A stretch of DNA of 64,000 nucleotides from Sedimentitalea xiamensis. GTDB lineage: Bacteria > Pseudomonadota > Alphaproteobacteria > Rhodobacterales > Rhodobacteraceae. The notes beneath the pieces were generated by a model, which did not search any database, was not told the DNA's origin, and worked only from the letters and a program-made list of their open reading frames with translations. The stretch spans positions 62,001 through 126,000 of the forward strand of contig NZ_JASNJE010000001.1 of NCBI RefSeq assembly GCF_030164465.1, written 5' to 3'. Shown piece by piece: positions 44,136-54,517 of the stretch. Each line of letters opens with the position of its first letter. The stretch's first letter is position 1. The position numbers were made by a program, and so were the translations under genes.

Positions 44136-45713
44136 ATGCGGGATTTTCAGATACCAGGGCGATCGGCCGTTCTGACCACCAACGGGATGTGTGCGACCTC
44201 TCATCCCCTTGCGGCGCAGACGGCGATCGACATCCTGAAACGCGGTGGAAACGCCATGGACGCGGCGATCGCGGGCGCGGTCCTGCTCGGGATCTGCGAA
44301 CCGCAGATGACGGGAATCGGCGGCGATTGCTTCGTCCTTTATTCTCCGGCCGGCAGCGATGACATCCATGCCATGAACGGATCCGGCCGCGCGCCCGCCG
44401 CTTCGGATGCGGACGCGCTGAGAGCCGGCGGGCTGACCTCCATCGCGCAGGACAGCCCCTACGCCGTCACGATTCCCGGCGCGATGGATGCGTTCTGCAC
44501 CCTTTCCGACACCGTGGGCGTCCTGGGTATCGACGATCTGCTGGCCCCCGCGATCCACTATGCGGATGAAGGCGTTCCGGTCGCGCCGCGGGTCGCCTTC
44601 GACTGGGCCAAGGATGCGCCGATCCTGAACAGCCGGGCGCGCGACGTCTATCTGATTGACGGAAAGGTTCCAGAGACCGGCGCCCGCTTCCGCGTTCCCG
44701 GCCAGGCCGAAGTGCTGCGCCGCGTCGCCAAGTTCGGGCGGGATGCGTTCTACACCGGCGAGGTCGCAGAAGACATGGTGAACACCCTGGCCCGGATGGG
44801 CGGGGTGCACACGCTCGGGGATTTCGCCGATACGAGATGCGAGGCCACGACCCCGGTCAGCGGCCACTACAACGGCGTCGAACTGGTCGAGCATCCGCCC
44901 AACGGCCAGGGCGCGACGGCGATCCTGATGCTGAACATCCTGTCGCAGTTCGACATCCCGGACATGGATCCGTTCGGCGCGCAGCGGGCGCATATCGAGG
45001 CCGAGGCCGCCAAGCTGGCCTATGACGCCCGGAACCGGTTCATCGCCGATGCCGGCCACACGACCCGGCTGGACTACATGCTGGCCCCGGAAACCGCCGC
45101 GAAACTCGCCGCGCTGATCGACCCGAAAAAGGCGATGGCCGCCGCCGCGCCGCTCAGCGAGGCGGTGCACAAGGACACGATCTATATCACCGTGGTCGAC
45201 AAGGACCGCATGGCGGTGTCCCTGATCTATTCGGTATTCCACGGGTTCGGCTCGGGCATCGCAACCGAGAAGTTCGGCATCCTCTTCCAGTGCCGGGGCA
45301 TGGGGTTCAACCTGACGCCCGGTCACCCGAACGAACTGGGGGGCGGCAAGCGCCCGATGCACACGATCATACCCGGCATGCTGCGGGAGAACGGCCGCGT
45401 CCTGATGCCCTTCGGCGTGATGGGCGGCGCCTATCAGCCCAACGGGCATGCCCGCGTGGTCAGCAATATCCAGGATTTCGGCATGGACGGGCAATCGGCG
45501 CTCGACGCCCCCCGGTCCTTTTCGGATGCGGGCGACATGAAGGTCGAGCGCGGCTATTCCGATGCGGTGCGCCAGGAACTGGCCAACATGGGCCACGATG
45601 TGTCCATCCCGGAAACGGCGATCGGCGGCGCGCAGGCGATCAGGATCGACGAGTCCGGTGTGCTGATCGGCGCCAGCGATCCGCGCAAGGACGGCTGCGC
45701 GCTGGGATACTGA
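44136..45713 (+). CDS. Gamma-glutamyltransferase family protein
   Basis: 525 aa from the ATG at 44136 (GGGAG 8 nt upstream); the frame opens at 43902 but that stretch is unconserved. Ntn-hydrolase proenzyme: self-cleavage would occur before Thr348 in KDTIYITVVD, leaving it as the N-terminal nucleophile of the small subunit. The GGxGGD-like GIGGDCFVLY and the C-terminal MGGAYQPNGHARVVSNI are family blocks. No signal peptide, so cytoplasmic, unlike E. coli Ggt. The His after the nucleophile of classical Ggt is replaced (IYI), typical of YwrD/acylase-like branches, so glutathione may not be the substrate. Confidence 0.85.
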   Translation: MRDFQIPGRSAVLTTNGMCATSHPLAAQTAIDILKRGGNAMDAAIAGAVLLGICEPQMTGIGGDCFVLYSPAGSDDIHAMNGSGRAPAASDADALRAGGLTSIAQDSPYAVTIPGAMDAFCTLSDTVGVLGIDDLLAPAIHYADEGVPVAPRVAFDWAKDAPILNSRARDVYLIDGKVPETGARFRVPGQAEVLRRVAKFGRDAFYTGEVAEDMVNTLARMGGVHTLGDFADTRCEATTPVSGHYNGVELVEHPPNGQGATAILMLNILSQFDIPDMDPFGAQRAHIEAEAAKLAYDARNRFIADAGHTTRLDYMLAPETAAKLAALIDPKKAMAAAAPLSEAVHKDTIYITVVDKDRMAVSLIYSVFHGFGSGIATEKFGILFQCRGMGFNLTPGHPNELGGGKRPMHTIIPGMLRENGRVLMPFGVMGGAYQPNGHARVVSNIQDFGMDGQSALDAPRSFSDAGDMKVERGYSDAVRQELANMGHDVSIPETAIGGAQAIRIDESGVLIGASDPRKDGCALGY

Positions 45714-45755
45714 CGCGGAATCAGGCGCTCATCCCGGCAACGGGGTGGGCGCAGC

Positions 45756-46082
45756 CTAGTTGAGCTGGAAGTGCAGCGGGTAGGATCCATCCTGAAACGG
45801 GCCGAACATGTCCGGGATATCGGGGTGGTCCACCGGTTCGCCCGAATAGTCCGCGACCAGATTCTGTTCCGAGACATAGGCGACATAGTAGGACTGGTCG
45901 TTTTCCGCCAGCAGGTGATAGAATGGCTGGTCCCGCACCGGACGGCTGTCTTCGGGAATCGCCTGATACCATTCCTCGGTGTTGGCGAATTGCGGATCGA
46001 CATCGAACACGACGCCGCGAAACGGGTGCTTCCTGTGACGGACCACTTGTCCCAGATGATATTTCGCGCGTGTTTTCAACAT
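45756..46082 (-). CDS. hspQ: Heat-shock protein HspQ (hemimethylated-DNA-binding YccV family)
   Basis: 108 aa. The whole chain is the YccV-like domain: KYHLGQVVRHRKHPFRGVVFDVDPQF, then RDQPFYHLLAENDQSYYVAYVSEQNL. In E. coli HspQ binds hemimethylated oriC DNA and is an enhancer of Lon specificity. Lone gene on the - strand in front of the SLT lipoprotein, with a 222-nt divergent AT-rich gap. I could not identify a convincing sigma-32-type promoter there. Confidence 0.92.
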   Translation of the reverse strand: MLKTRAKYHLGQVVRHRKHPFRGVVFDVDPQFANTEEWYQAIPEDSRPVRDQPFYHLLAENDQSYYVAYVSEQNLVADYSGEPVDHPDIPDMFGPFQDGSYPLHFQLN

Positions 46083-46304
46083 AATTTCCGGCCCCTAACG
46101 GTAATTATTAGCTGGTTCAAGCCCTGCTTGTCCAACAAATGCGTTTAAAATTGGGGAAACAGTCTGTGAACTTCGGCTTGACAGTCGCATCGACTAAACC
46201 ATGGCGAGAGTCGCGGGAAAGCCTTCCCCACAAAGTGGTTTCGCAATTGTCATTTCATCCAAAAGCGAGATGCGATAAACTGGGACGAAAAAGGCAAGAG
46301 GCAC

Positions 46305-46892
46305 ATGAGCAGAACGCTTCGCGCAATGATGGCAATGCTGATTCTGGCATCCTGCGGAGGTGGCTTTCAATCGCCGCCCCGCAATCTGAACGATGCTTGC
46401 AGCATTGCGGAACAGCGCCCGAAATATATCAAGGCCTTCAAGGCCACCGAACGCAAATGGGGCGTGCCCGTGCATGTCCAGATGGCGACGATCTACCAAG
46501 AAAGCCGGTTCCGCGGCGATGCCCGCACGCCCTACCGCTATGCGCTCGGCGTGATCCCGATGGGCCGCCAGAGCAGCGCCTACGGCTATGGGCAGGCGCT
46601 AGACGGCACATGGGACGAATACCGCGCCGACACCGGCCGGCGCGGCGCCAAGCGGGACAAGATCAGGGACGCGTCCGATTTCATGGGCTGGTACATGAAC
46701 CAGAGCCGGGAAAAGAACGGCATCGCCCTCACCGACGCGCGCAATCAGTATCTGGCCTATCACGAGGGCAACAACGGCTATGCGCGCGGCAGCCACAACG
46801 ACAAGAGCTGGCTGTTGCGGGTCGCCGGAGAAGTCGATGCGCGGGCGAACCTCTACCAGGCGCAGCTCGCCGGGTGCCGGTCCTACCGCTAA
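46305..46892 (+). CDS. Lytic-transglycosylase-like (SLT) lipoprotein
   Basis: 195 aa. Lipoprotein signal with lipobox ILASC, lipidated Cys17. The SLT-fold region has the catalytic Glu in ATIYQESRFRGDA (about residue 66), then YGYGQALDGTWDEYR and YHEGNNGYARG. It would cut peptidoglycan glycan strands from the periplasmic face of the outer membrane. AAGAGG lies 6 nt before the ATG. It overlaps the convergent lolA by 4 nt at the stops. Confidence 0.88.
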   Translation: MSRTLRAMMAMLILASCGGGFQSPPRNLNDACSIAEQRPKYIKAFKATERKWGVPVHVQMATIYQESRFRGDARTPYRYALGVIPMGRQSSAYGYGQALDGTWDEYRADTGRRGAKRDKIRDASDFMGWYMNQSREKNGIALTDARNQYLAYHEGNNGYARGSHNDKSWLLRVAGEVDARANLYQAQLAGCRSYR

Positions 46893-47491
46893 CGGTTAGA
46901 ATTGGTGCCGCCGCCGCCGGCCTGGGTGTCGAACAGGGAACGCGCCAGTCGGCCGCCCTTCTGCATATTGCCCAGAACGACGCGCGTCTGCCCGCCCGCG
47001 TCGTCATGAACGATCCATTCGCGCAGTTCCAGCGGAGCGCCCCCGAACATCAGGTCGATCCTGCCGTATTCCGGGTTCTCCGGATCCTGCGCGGTCACGA
47101 CCGTCATGCCGTTGCGGGACTCATGCCCGACCACCATGTTCGCCCGCCCCAGATCCACCCGTGGCGACAGGATGATCGACAGCGGTGTTCGCTTGAGCGG
47201 ATAGCTCTCCGGCGGCTGGTTCGATTTCGGATCGAAGATTACCACCGCCCCGGTTCCGGCGATAACAACCGGCGCATCCCGCCCGTCGTATTCGAACCGC
47301 ATCCGGCCCGGCCGATGCACATAGAGCGTTCCGGAGGACCGCGACCCGTCGTCGTTGAACTGGGTGAACGGGGCCGACAAGGTGGTCAACCCGTTCAGGT
47401 AGGTCGATATGGTCGACAACGGAACCTTGCCCTGCGCCCAGGAGGCAGTGGCAAGCAGGCTCAGGGCCATGGCGAGGAAGACATGTCTCAT
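46889..47491 (-). CDS. lolA: Outer-membrane lipoprotein carrier protein LolA
   Basis: 200 aa. Sec signal about 1-19 (FLAMALSLLATASWAQ). LolA features: LTTLSAPFTQFNDDGSRSSGTLYVHRPGRMRFEYDG, the hydrophobic-cavity strands, and a C-terminal EWIVHDDAGGQTRVVLGNMQKGGRL. It chaperones lipoproteins through the periplasm from LolCDE to LolB or its substitute. It follows ftsK by 41 nt on the same strand, the usual alphaproteobacterial order. Confidence 0.93.
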   Translation of the reverse strand: MRHVFLAMALSLLATASWAQGKVPLSTISTYLNGLTTLSAPFTQFNDDGSRSSGTLYVHRPGRMRFEYDGRDAPVVIAGTGAVVIFDPKSNQPPESYPLKRTPLSIILSPRVDLGRANMVVGHESRNGMTVVTAQDPENPEYGRIDLMFGGAPLELREWIVHDDAGGQTRVVLGNMQKGGRLARSLFDTQAGGGGTNSNR

Positions 47492-47532
47492 GGCACCTAC
47501 ATAAGCACTCTGACGCCGAAGAAAAGCCGCCC

Positions 47533-50379
47533 CTACTGAGGTTCCGGCACCAGGATTTCGCGCTTGCCGACGTGGTTCGCGGGTGACACGAGACCTTCCT
47601 CCTCCATCTGCTCCACGAGGCGGGCCGCCTTATTGTAGCCGATCGCCAGCTTGCGCTGGATGTAGCTGGTCGAACATTTGCGGTCCTTGATCACGATCTG
47701 CACCGCGGTATCGTAAAGCGCATCCTCGCTGTCGGTATTGCCGCCAAGGCCGAGCACAAGGTCGATGTTGCTTTCCTTGTCCTCGTCGGGGCCTTCGACA
47801 ACGCCGCTCATGTATTTGGGCGGGCCGAATCCCTTGAGGTGGTTCACGACTTCCTCGACCTCCTCGTCCGACACGAAGGGGCCGTGGCAGCGGGTGATCT
47901 TGGCGCCGCCGGCCATGTAGAGCATGTCGCCCATGCCCAGGAGCTGTTCGGCGCCCATTTCGCCCAGGATCGTGCGGCTGTCGATCTTGGATGTGACCTG
48001 GAAGCTGATCCGGGTCGGGAAGTTGGCCTTGATCGTTCCGGTGATCACATCGACCGACGGGCGCTGCGTCGCCATGATGAGATGGATGCCCGAGGCCCGC
48101 GCCATCTGGGCAAGACGCTGAATACAGGCTTCGATCTCCTTGCCCGCGACCATCATCAGATCGGCCATCTCGTCGACGATGACAACGATGAAGGGCATGG
48201 ATTCGGGGGCGAATTCTTCGGTTTCAAAGATCGGATCGCCGGTTTCGTCGTCAAAGCCGGTCTGCACCGTGCGGCTGAACATCTCGCCCCTGGACAGGGC
48301 TTCGCGCACGCGTCCGTTGTAGCCCTCGATGTTGCGCACGCCCATCTTGGACATCTTGCGATAGCGGTCCTCCATCTCGCCGACAACCCATTTCAGGGCG
48401 ACGACCGCCTTCTTCGGGTCCGTCACCACCGGCGACAGCAGGTGGGGGATTCCGTCATAGACCGACAGTTCCAGCATCTTGGGGTCGATCATGATGAGGC
48501 GGCATTCCTCGGGCGTCAGCTTGTAGAGCAGGCTCAGGATCATCGTGTTGATCGCCACCGACTTCCCCGACCCGGTGGTCCCCGCGATCAGCAGGTGAGG
48601 CATCTTGGCGAGGTTGGCGACCACGCTGCCACCGCCGATATCCTTGCCAAGCGCCAACGGCAGGCTCTGGTTGGTGTCGCCAAAATCGCGGCTCGCGAGG
48701 ATCTCGCGCAGCACCACCTTTTCCCGGTTCTCGTTCGGAAGCTCGATGCCGATGACGGACCGTCCCGGGACGGTAGAGACCCGCGCCGACAGCGCCATCA
48801 TCGACCGCGCGATATCGTCGGACAGGCCGATCACGCGGCTGGCCTTCAACCCGGGCGCCGGTTCGAGCTCATACATGGTGACGACGGGGCCGGGGCGCAC
48901 CGACACGATCTCGCCTTTGACGCCATAGTCATCCAGCACGTTTTCCAGCATCCGGGCGTTTTCCTCCAACGCCTCGTCGCTGAGATGGTGGCGCTTGATT
49001 GTTGCCGGGCTCGACAACAGGCTGAGTGGCGGAAGTTCGAACGCCGCCGCGTCGTCGTCGAACGCCAGCGCAGGCTGGGCTTCGGCCTGGGCGCGGCGCG
49101 ACGGGGCCGGCGTCTTGCGCGCCGGATTCTGCACGACCTTTCGCGGCTCCGGCACAGGGATCGGGATCGCGCCGGCCTCCGGTTCCGGTTCGCTCAGGGG
49201 CAGGCTGGCCTCCAGGACCGTGTCGGCGGCGGGCTCGGGATCGGTTGCCGCCATCACCTCTGCGGCGGCGGCCGTCAGCGGCGGCTCGCGGCGCAATCCG
49301 GCGGCGTTCAGGATGAGCGGGTCCGGACCGCGTCCGCGCCCTTTGGTCAACGGGCGGTCTGGGTCGGGCTGGGGCTCGTCCGGGCGCAAACGCGCACGGA
49401 CAGCATCGGCGATCCGGGTGCGGATGCGGTCGTCGCCCGGCATGTCGTCATAACCCTCGATCTCGGCGGATTCGATCAGTTCGGATTCCGGCATCGCCTC
49501 GGGCCGCCGGATCAGCGAGGGCAGCCGCGACAGCAGGCCGCCCCGTTCCGATGCCGGATCCACGCCGAATCCATCGATCTTTCCGAAATCCGATGGCAAG
49601 GAAACGGCGGGCTCCGCATGGACCACGGGATCGATCAGCCCGCTGTCTTCAGCCGCCAGCCGCGCGGCATCGCGGCGCTCCGCGATCCTGTCCTTCTGGG
49701 CGCGCGCCGCCGCCATCGCGGATTCGGCACCCCGTCCCAGCAGGGTCATCAGCGCCGCATAGGACATGATGACCCCGATCAGGACCATCCGGGCGCCGCG
49801 CGCGATTTCCGCGCGGGTGAAACCGAGCACGAAGGCGGACAGGGCAACCATGCCCAGGCCGGTCAGGAACGACATCAACTTCAGCGCCAGGTGCGAGCCG
49901 ATCGGAACCAGGGTCAGCAGGAAGCCCATGACCGTGTCTCCGAACAGACCGCCCAGCCCGAAACTGTGAGTGGACCGCCAATCCGCGCCCGGAACCAGCG
50001 TCGCGGCATAGATCGAGGTCAGCGCAATCGCGATCGGCGCAAATGTCAGGCGGGCGATGGCGCGGTCTTCGCCCCAATGCAGCGCGAACCGCAGACCCCA
50101 GACGAGGCAGACCAGGGCGAAGCCCCAGCTTCCCCAGCCCACGATCATGAACAGGGGGGCCGCCAGCGACGCGCCGAAATGGCCCATCCAGTTCTGAACC
50201 GGCGCGTCAGTCGATACCATCCAGTTCGGATCGTCAGGGGTGTAAGAGGCGATCATCGCCGCGACGGCAAGGCCGACACAGATCAGGAGGATCCCGAAAA
50301 GCTCTTTGCCGCGTTTTTCGATTGCAGCCTGCATGTTGCTATCCAGCAAAGGATCCCGTCCGCGTGAATGATATGCCAT
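47533..50379 (-). CDS. ftsK: DNA translocase FtsK
   Basis: 948 aa. Four to five membrane helices lie in about 25-200. A Pro/Glu/Ala-rich linker (about 230-430) is followed by the motor with Walker [15 protein letters not shown] near residue 600 and Walker [16 protein letters not shown]. The C-terminal winged-helix gamma domain ([30 protein letters not shown]) reads the KOPS sequences. It pumps chromosome ends at the septum and activates XerCD. It starts 12 nt after the aminotransferase gene and is followed by lolA. Confidence 0.96.
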   Translation of the reverse strand: MAYHSRGRDPLLDSNMQAAIEKRGKELFGILLICVGLAVAAMIASYTPDDPNWMVSTDAPVQNWMGHFGASLAAPLFMIVGWGSWGFALVCLVWGLRFALHWGEDRAIARLTFAPIAIALTSIYAATLVPGADWRSTHSFGLGGLFGDTVMGFLLTLVPIGSHLALKLMSFLTGLGMVALSAFVLGFTRAEIARGARMVLIGVIMSYAALMTLLGRGAESAMAAARAQKDRIAERRDAARLAAEDSGLIDPVVHAEPAVSLPSDFGKIDGFGVDPASERGGLLSRLPSLIRRPEAMPESELIESAEIEGYDDMPGDDRIRTRIADAVRARLRPDEPQPDPDRPLTKGRGRGPDPLILNAAGLRREPPLTAAAAEVMAATDPEPAADTVLEASLPLSEPEPEAGAIPIPVPEPRKVVQNPARKTPAPSRRAQAEAQPALAFDDDAAAFELPPLSLLSSPATIKRHHLSDEALEENARMLENVLDDYGVKGEIVSVRPGPVVTMYELEPAPGLKASRVIGLSDDIARSMMALSARVSTVPGRSVIGIELPNENREKVVLREILASRDFGDTNQSLPLALGKDIGGGSVVANLAKMPHLLIAGTTGSGKSVAINTMILSLLYKLTPEECRLIMIDPKMLELSVYDGIPHLLSPVVTDPKKAVVALKWVVGEMEDRYRKMSKMGVRNIEGYNGRVREALSRGEMFSRTVQTGFDDETGDPIFETEEFAPESMPFIVVIVDEMADLMMVAGKEIEACIQRLAQMARASGIHLIMATQRPSVDVITGTIKANFPTRISFQVTSKIDSRTILGEMGAEQLLGMGDMLYMAGGAKITRCHGPFVSDEEVEEVVNHLKGFGPPKYMSGVVEGPDEDKESNIDLVLGLGGNTDSEDALYDTAVQIVIKDRKCSTSYIQRKLAIGYNKAARLVEQMEEEGLVSPANHVGKREILVPEPQ

Positions 50380-50391
50380 GCCTGCCCTCGT

Positions 50392-51573
50392 TTACCTGTA
50401 CAAGCAGTCGCGCAGCCTGATCAGCCCGCTCTGCATTTCCGTTTTTGGGGCCACCATCGCGACCCGGATGTATCCCTCGCCGGGATTCGCCCCGGTTTCG
50501 CCCTGCGCCAGATAGGCCCCCGGAAGAACCCGGACGCCGGTGTCCTGCCACAGCTTCAGGGCGGCGGCTTCTCCGTTCTCGACCGGCAGCCAGAGAAAGA
50601 ACCCGGCCTGCGGGGCCTGATACCCCTGCACCGATCCCAACACCTCATCTGCGATGGCGTATTTCTCGCGGTAGAGCGCGCGGTTTTCTTCCACATGAGT
50701 TTCATCCGCCCAGACGGCGGCCGCGGCCGCCTGCAAGGGGCCGGGCAGCGGCGCCCCGGAATAATTGCGCAATTGCCTGATCTGACGGATGGTTTCCGGC
50801 CCGCCAGCGACGAAACCGGAGCGCAGGCCGGGCAGGTTCGATCGCTTGGACAGAGAATGAAAGATCGTGACCCGTTCCGGGTCGGCATTCAAGTCCCGCG
50901 CGACCTGCAATGCCCCGGTCGGCGGCGCGTCCCGGTAGATTTCGGAATAGCATTCATCGGCGAAGATGCGGAAATCATACTGCTCTGCCAATGCGATCAG
51001 GTTGGCCCAGTAGTCGCGATCCGCCACCGCGCCCTGCGGATTGGCGGGGGAACAGACATAGACGATGGCGGTGCGGTTCAGCACCTCCGCCCCGACGCCG
51101 GCGTAATCCGGCAGGTGCCCGGTGGCCGCAGTGGCCGGCACGAAAATCGGCTCGGCTCCGACTGAAAGCGCCGCCACCATGTAGACCTGATAGAACGGGT
51201 TCGGCGTCAGCACGACCGGCTTTCGGCCATTCCTGGTTTCCGGGCAAAGCGCCATCGCGGCATTGTAGAGCCCTTCGCGTGTGCCGTTCAGCGCCATGAC
51301 CTGAGTCGCCGGATCGAGCGCCACGCCATAGCGGCGGCCGACCCAATCGGCAACTGCGCCAAGCAGCGCCGGGCTGCCTTCGTTGACCGGATAGGAATTG
51401 AAGCCGGCGGCGTTCTGAACGATCACGTCCGTCACCCAAGCCGGAAAGGCGTGTTTCGGCTCTCCTATGGTCATGTGAACGACGTCGCCGCCCGGCGCAT
51501 GCACGTCCAGCAACGCGCGCAGACGCGGGAATGCATATTCCGGTAGGTTCGAAAACCGCTCGGGTAAATTCAT
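50392..51573 (-). CDS. Class I/II PLP-dependent aminotransferase (DapC-like candidate)
   Basis: 393 aa. The PLP-binding Lys is in HSLSKRSNLPGLRSGF (about residue 240). Other fold-type I aminotransferase features are ALNGTREGLYNAA, PNPFYQVY, SPANPQGAV and FADECYSEIY. The subfamily is often called succinyl-diaminopimelate transaminase in alphaproteobacteria, which would feed lysine and peptidoglycan synthesis, but general aspartate-type specificity is not excluded. It sits in an amidase-aminotransferase-ftsK-lolA run on one strand. Confidence 0.85.
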   Translation of the reverse strand: MNLPERFSNLPEYAFPRLRALLDVHAPGGDVVHMTIGEPKHAFPAWVTDVIVQNAAGFNSYPVNEGSPALLGAVADWVGRRYGVALDPATQVMALNGTREGLYNAAMALCPETRNGRKPVVLTPNPFYQVYMVAALSVGAEPIFVPATAATGHLPDYAGVGAEVLNRTAIVYVCSPANPQGAVADRDYWANLIALAEQYDFRIFADECYSEIYRDAPPTGALQVARDLNADPERVTIFHSLSKRSNLPGLRSGFVAGGPETIRQIRQLRNYSGAPLPGPLQAAAAAVWADETHVEENRALYREKYAIADEVLGSVQGYQAPQAGFFLWLPVENGEAAALKLWQDTGVRVLPGAYLAQGETGANPGEGYIRVAMVAPKTEMQSGLIRLRDCLYR

Positions 51574-51680
51574 ACTGGTGCCTCAAGGTCGGGATCGTTT
51601 TCGCCCCGTTTGGCAAGAGGTTACAGACCGGATGCGGCTCCGTCCAGAGTTTGCGGGCAGTCGACCCGCAGTTGTGGCTT

Positions 51681-53009
51681 TCAGGCCAAAGCTCTTTCCG
51701 CCGCCACCCCGAGACGCAAAAGCGCCTCTTCAGAGTTCGGCGCGGCCATCAGCGAAATGCCGCAGCTTGCGGTTCCCGTGGGCAGGGTCAGGGCGCAAAG
51801 CCCCATCAGATTTCCGATCCTGGTATTGCGCAGCGTCAGCAGGTTTTCCGTGACATAGTAGTCGCCGTCGCTGGCCAGCCGGTCCACGTTCGGCGGCAGA
51901 TTGGGCGCGGTCGGGCAGAGCACGGCATCATAGCGAGCCGTGGCCCGATCCCAGGCCCTGCGCGCATCGCGCAGCTTTGCCCAGGCCGCCACGTAGTCCG
52001 GCCCGGAGAACTTTGCGCCAAGCCGGAACCGTTCCAGAACCTGTTCATACATGAGATGCGGATTGGCCTCGATCACGTCGCGCCAAAGACCGTAGGCTTC
52101 CGCGGTGTAGAGCACCCCGCTGAGGGGCATCACCTCGGCCAGTTCGGGAACATCGACCGTGTCGATGATGGCCCCGGCATTCGCCAGACGATCCACCGCG
52201 CCGTAAAAGGCCGCACGCGGGCCGTCACGCACGTCATCCAGAGCGACGGTTTGCAGCACCGCGAACCGACGTCCGGCCAGGGTTGCGCCGCGCAGATCCG
52301 GTGCGGCGCCGCCTTCCAGGAGCGACAGCACCAGCGCCGCATCTTCGACCGTGCGGGCCAAGGGCCCGATGGTGTCGAATTCCAGACACAGGGGCACGAC
52401 GCCTTCCAGCGTCACCCGCCCGGCCGTGGTCTTGAGCCCCACAAGGTCGTTCCAGGCAGAGGGGATTCGCACCGAACCGCCGGTGTCGGACCCGATGCCG
52501 CAGGCGGCCAAACCGAATGCGACCGAGGCCGCCGCGCCCGAAGAAGAGCCGCCCGGCACCGCGTCCGCGTCGTTCACGCAGGGCGGCGTCGCGGTGGACG
52601 GGTTCAGGCCAAGACCGGAAAAGGCCAGTTCGCTCATATGGGTCTTGCCGAGACAGACGGCGCCCATCGCGGTGGCATTGCGCAACACGATCGAATCGGC
52701 TTCGGGCACCCTGTCCTTCAGCAGGGCGGAGCCGGCCTCGGTCGCGACACCCGCGCTGTCGAAAAGGTCCTTCCAACTGATCGGAACCCCATCCAGCAGA
52801 GACCGGCGACGGCCGGCCCTGGCCCGCGCGCGCGCCGCCTCCGCCTCCGCCAGGGCGCGGTCATGGGTGAGCCGCGCATAGATGCGGTCCCGCAACGGGT
52901 GCGATTCGATAGCTTCCAGGTAGGTTGCGGTCAGGTCCACCGGGTCGATGTCGCCCGCCGCGATGCCCCGCCCAAGATCCCCCGCGCTCGTCCACAGCCA
53001 GTTTTCCAT
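51681..53009 (-). CDS. Amidase (amidase-signature family)
   Basis: 442 aa from the ATG at 53009; the frame to 53099 overlaps the divergent hydroxylase gene. Ser-cisSer-Lys triad: Lys80 (SWKDLFD), cis-Ser155 in GGSSSG and nucleophile Ser179 in GSDTGGSVR, with the usual 24-residue spacing. Hydrolyses amide bonds of unknown substrates in the cytoplasm. It lacks the GatA helper context (no gatB/gatC), so not the tRNA amidotransferase. 107 nt separate it from the aminotransferase. Confidence 0.88.
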   Translation of the reverse strand: MENWLWTSAGDLGRGIAAGDIDPVDLTATYLEAIESHPLRDRIYARLTHDRALAEAEAARARARAGRRRSLLDGVPISWKDLFDSAGVATEAGSALLKDRVPEADSIVLRNATAMGAVCLGKTHMSELAFSGLGLNPSTATPPCVNDADAVPGGSSSGAAASVAFGLAACGIGSDTGGSVRIPSAWNDLVGLKTTAGRVTLEGVVPLCLEFDTIGPLARTVEDAALVLSLLEGGAAPDLRGATLAGRRFAVLQTVALDDVRDGPRAAFYGAVDRLANAGAIIDTVDVPELAEVMPLSGVLYTAEAYGLWRDVIEANPHLMYEQVLERFRLGAKFSGPDYVAAWAKLRDARRAWDRATARYDAVLCPTAPNLPPNVDRLASDGDYYVTENLLTLRNTRIGNLMGLCALTLPTGTASCGISLMAAPNSEEALLRLGVAAERALA

Positions 53010-53056
53010 GTCACCCCCGATCCGTTGTCGGGCGAAGCCTAGCGACAGGACCGCGC

Positions 53057-54319
53057 ATGGACAATCCTGTCCGCAGCCCCATAGTGCAGGGCATGACACC
53101 AGAGACCGACATCATCATCGTGGGCGGCGGGCTGAACGGTCCGGCGCTGGCGCTCGCACTGGCACAGACCGGCCATCGCGTGACGGTGATCGACGCGCTG
53201 CCGGAGGCGGCGCTGGCCGATCCCGCGTTCGACGGGCGTGCCTATGCCCTTGCGCTGACGTCGCAAAAGCTGCTGCGCGCCATCGGCGTCTGGGAGCGGA
53301 CGGAAGACCACGCCCAGCCCATGTTCGAGATAAAGGTGACGGATGGTCATGCCGGGTCCGGCCCGTCGCCGTTCTTCATGCATTTCGATCATGCGGAGAT
53401 CGAAGAAGGCCCCATGGGTTACATGGTCGAGGACCGGCATCTGCGGCGGGCGCTTCTCGGCGCTCTGGATGACGCACCGCTGGTGACGCGGATCAATGGC
53501 CGGACCGTGGTGGCGCAATCGACCGGGCCGGCTTCGGCCGGCGTCACGCTCTATGACGGGGTCGAGGTGACGGGCCGGCTCCTGATCGGATCGGATGGGC
53601 GCAAGAGCGGCACCGCAGCCCGCGCGGGCATCAAACGGACCGGATGGGACTATGGCCAGACGGCGCTTGTCTGCGCCATAGAACACGAAAAACCGCATGG
53701 CGGAATCGCGCATCAGTTCTTCATGCCGCCGGGTCCGCTGGCGATCCTGCCCCTGACCGGCAACCGCAGTTCCATCGTGTGGAGCGAGCGAACCGCCAAC
53801 GCGCTTCGGATTCACGCGCTGGATGACGCCGGATACATCGCCGAACTGCGCCCGCGCTTCGGCGCCTTTCTTGGCGACATTGCGCTGGCGGGCCGGCGGT
53901 TCACCTATCCGCTGAACCTGACCGTCGCGAACAGCTTCATCGCGGACCGCCTTGCGCTGGTCGGAGACGCCGCCCATGGCATGCACCCGATTGCCGGGCA
54001 GGGGCTGAACGCCGGATTGCGCGACGTGGCGGCGCTCGCCGAAACGGTCGCGCTGGCAAGCCGGCGCGGCGAGGACTTCGGGTCGCGGCAGGTTCTGGAG
54101 CGATACCAGCAATGGCGGCGGTTCGACACCACCGCTCTTGTTCTCGCGACGGATGCGTTCAACAGACTGTTTTCAAATGACAACCCCGTTCTCCGGCTGG
54201 GGCGGGACCTGGGCATGGGTCTGGTCAATTCCCTGCCCGGCCTGCGCCGCGGCTTTATCCGCGAGGCAGCGGGGCTGACCGGAGACCTGCCCCGGCTCAT
54301 GCTCGGGAAACGGATCTGA
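53057..54319 (+). CDS. UbiH/UbiF-family FAD-dependent ubiquinone-biosynthesis hydroxylase
   Basis: 420 aa from the ATG at 53057, which has AGGA 7-8 nt upstream; the ATG at 53093 (408 aa) gives the usual family start but a poorly spaced site. The FAD motif is IIIVGGGLNGPALALALAQTGH and the characteristic C-terminal segment is GDAAHGMHPIAGQGLNAGLRDV. It hydroxylates the aromatic ring of a ubiquinone precursor; whether the C5, C6 or C1 position cannot be decided by eye. Divergent from the amidase gene. Confidence 0.88.
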   Translation: MDNPVRSPIVQGMTPETDIIIVGGGLNGPALALALAQTGHRVTVIDALPEAALADPAFDGRAYALALTSQKLLRAIGVWERTEDHAQPMFEIKVTDGHAGSGPSPFFMHFDHAEIEEGPMGYMVEDRHLRRALLGALDDAPLVTRINGRTVVAQSTGPASAGVTLYDGVEVTGRLLIGSDGRKSGTAARAGIKRTGWDYGQTALVCAIEHEKPHGGIAHQFFMPPGPLAILPLTGNRSSIVWSERTANALRIHALDDAGYIAELRPRFGAFLGDIALAGRRFTYPLNLTVANSFIADRLALVGDAAHGMHPIAGQGLNAGLRDVAALAETVALASRRGEDFGSRQVLERYQQWRRFDTTALVLATDAFNRLFSNDNPVLRLGRDLGMGLVNSLPGLRRGFIREAAGLTGDLPRLMLGKRI

Positions 54320-54331
54320 TCGGGCGCGGCG

Positions 54332-54517
54332 TCAGTCCAGAACCCGGGCTTCGTCCACCAGCATGATGGGAATACCGTTGCGGATCGGAAACGCGAGATT
54401 GGCGGATTTCGACACCAGTTCCTGCCGGTCCGCGTCATAGTCCAGGGTCGCATGGGTCTGCGGACAGACCAGCGCCTCGAGCATGCGCCGGTCGAATTCG
54501 GGATGGCTTTCGGTCAT
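54332..54517 (-). CDS. Trm112-family small protein
   Basis: 61 aa, beginning at the ATG at 54517, which overlaps the LON-domain gene stop by 4 nt. Trm112 fold: [21 protein letters not shown] ... [21 protein letters not shown]. The second CxxC of zinc-binding members is missing; only one Cys remains, as in many proteobacterial YcaR homologues. Eukaryotic Trm112 is a methyltransferase partner; the bacterial role is not known. Confidence 0.85.
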   Translation of the reverse strand: MTESHPEFDRRMLEALVCPQTHATLDYDADRQELVSKSANLAFPIRNGIPIMLVDEARVLD

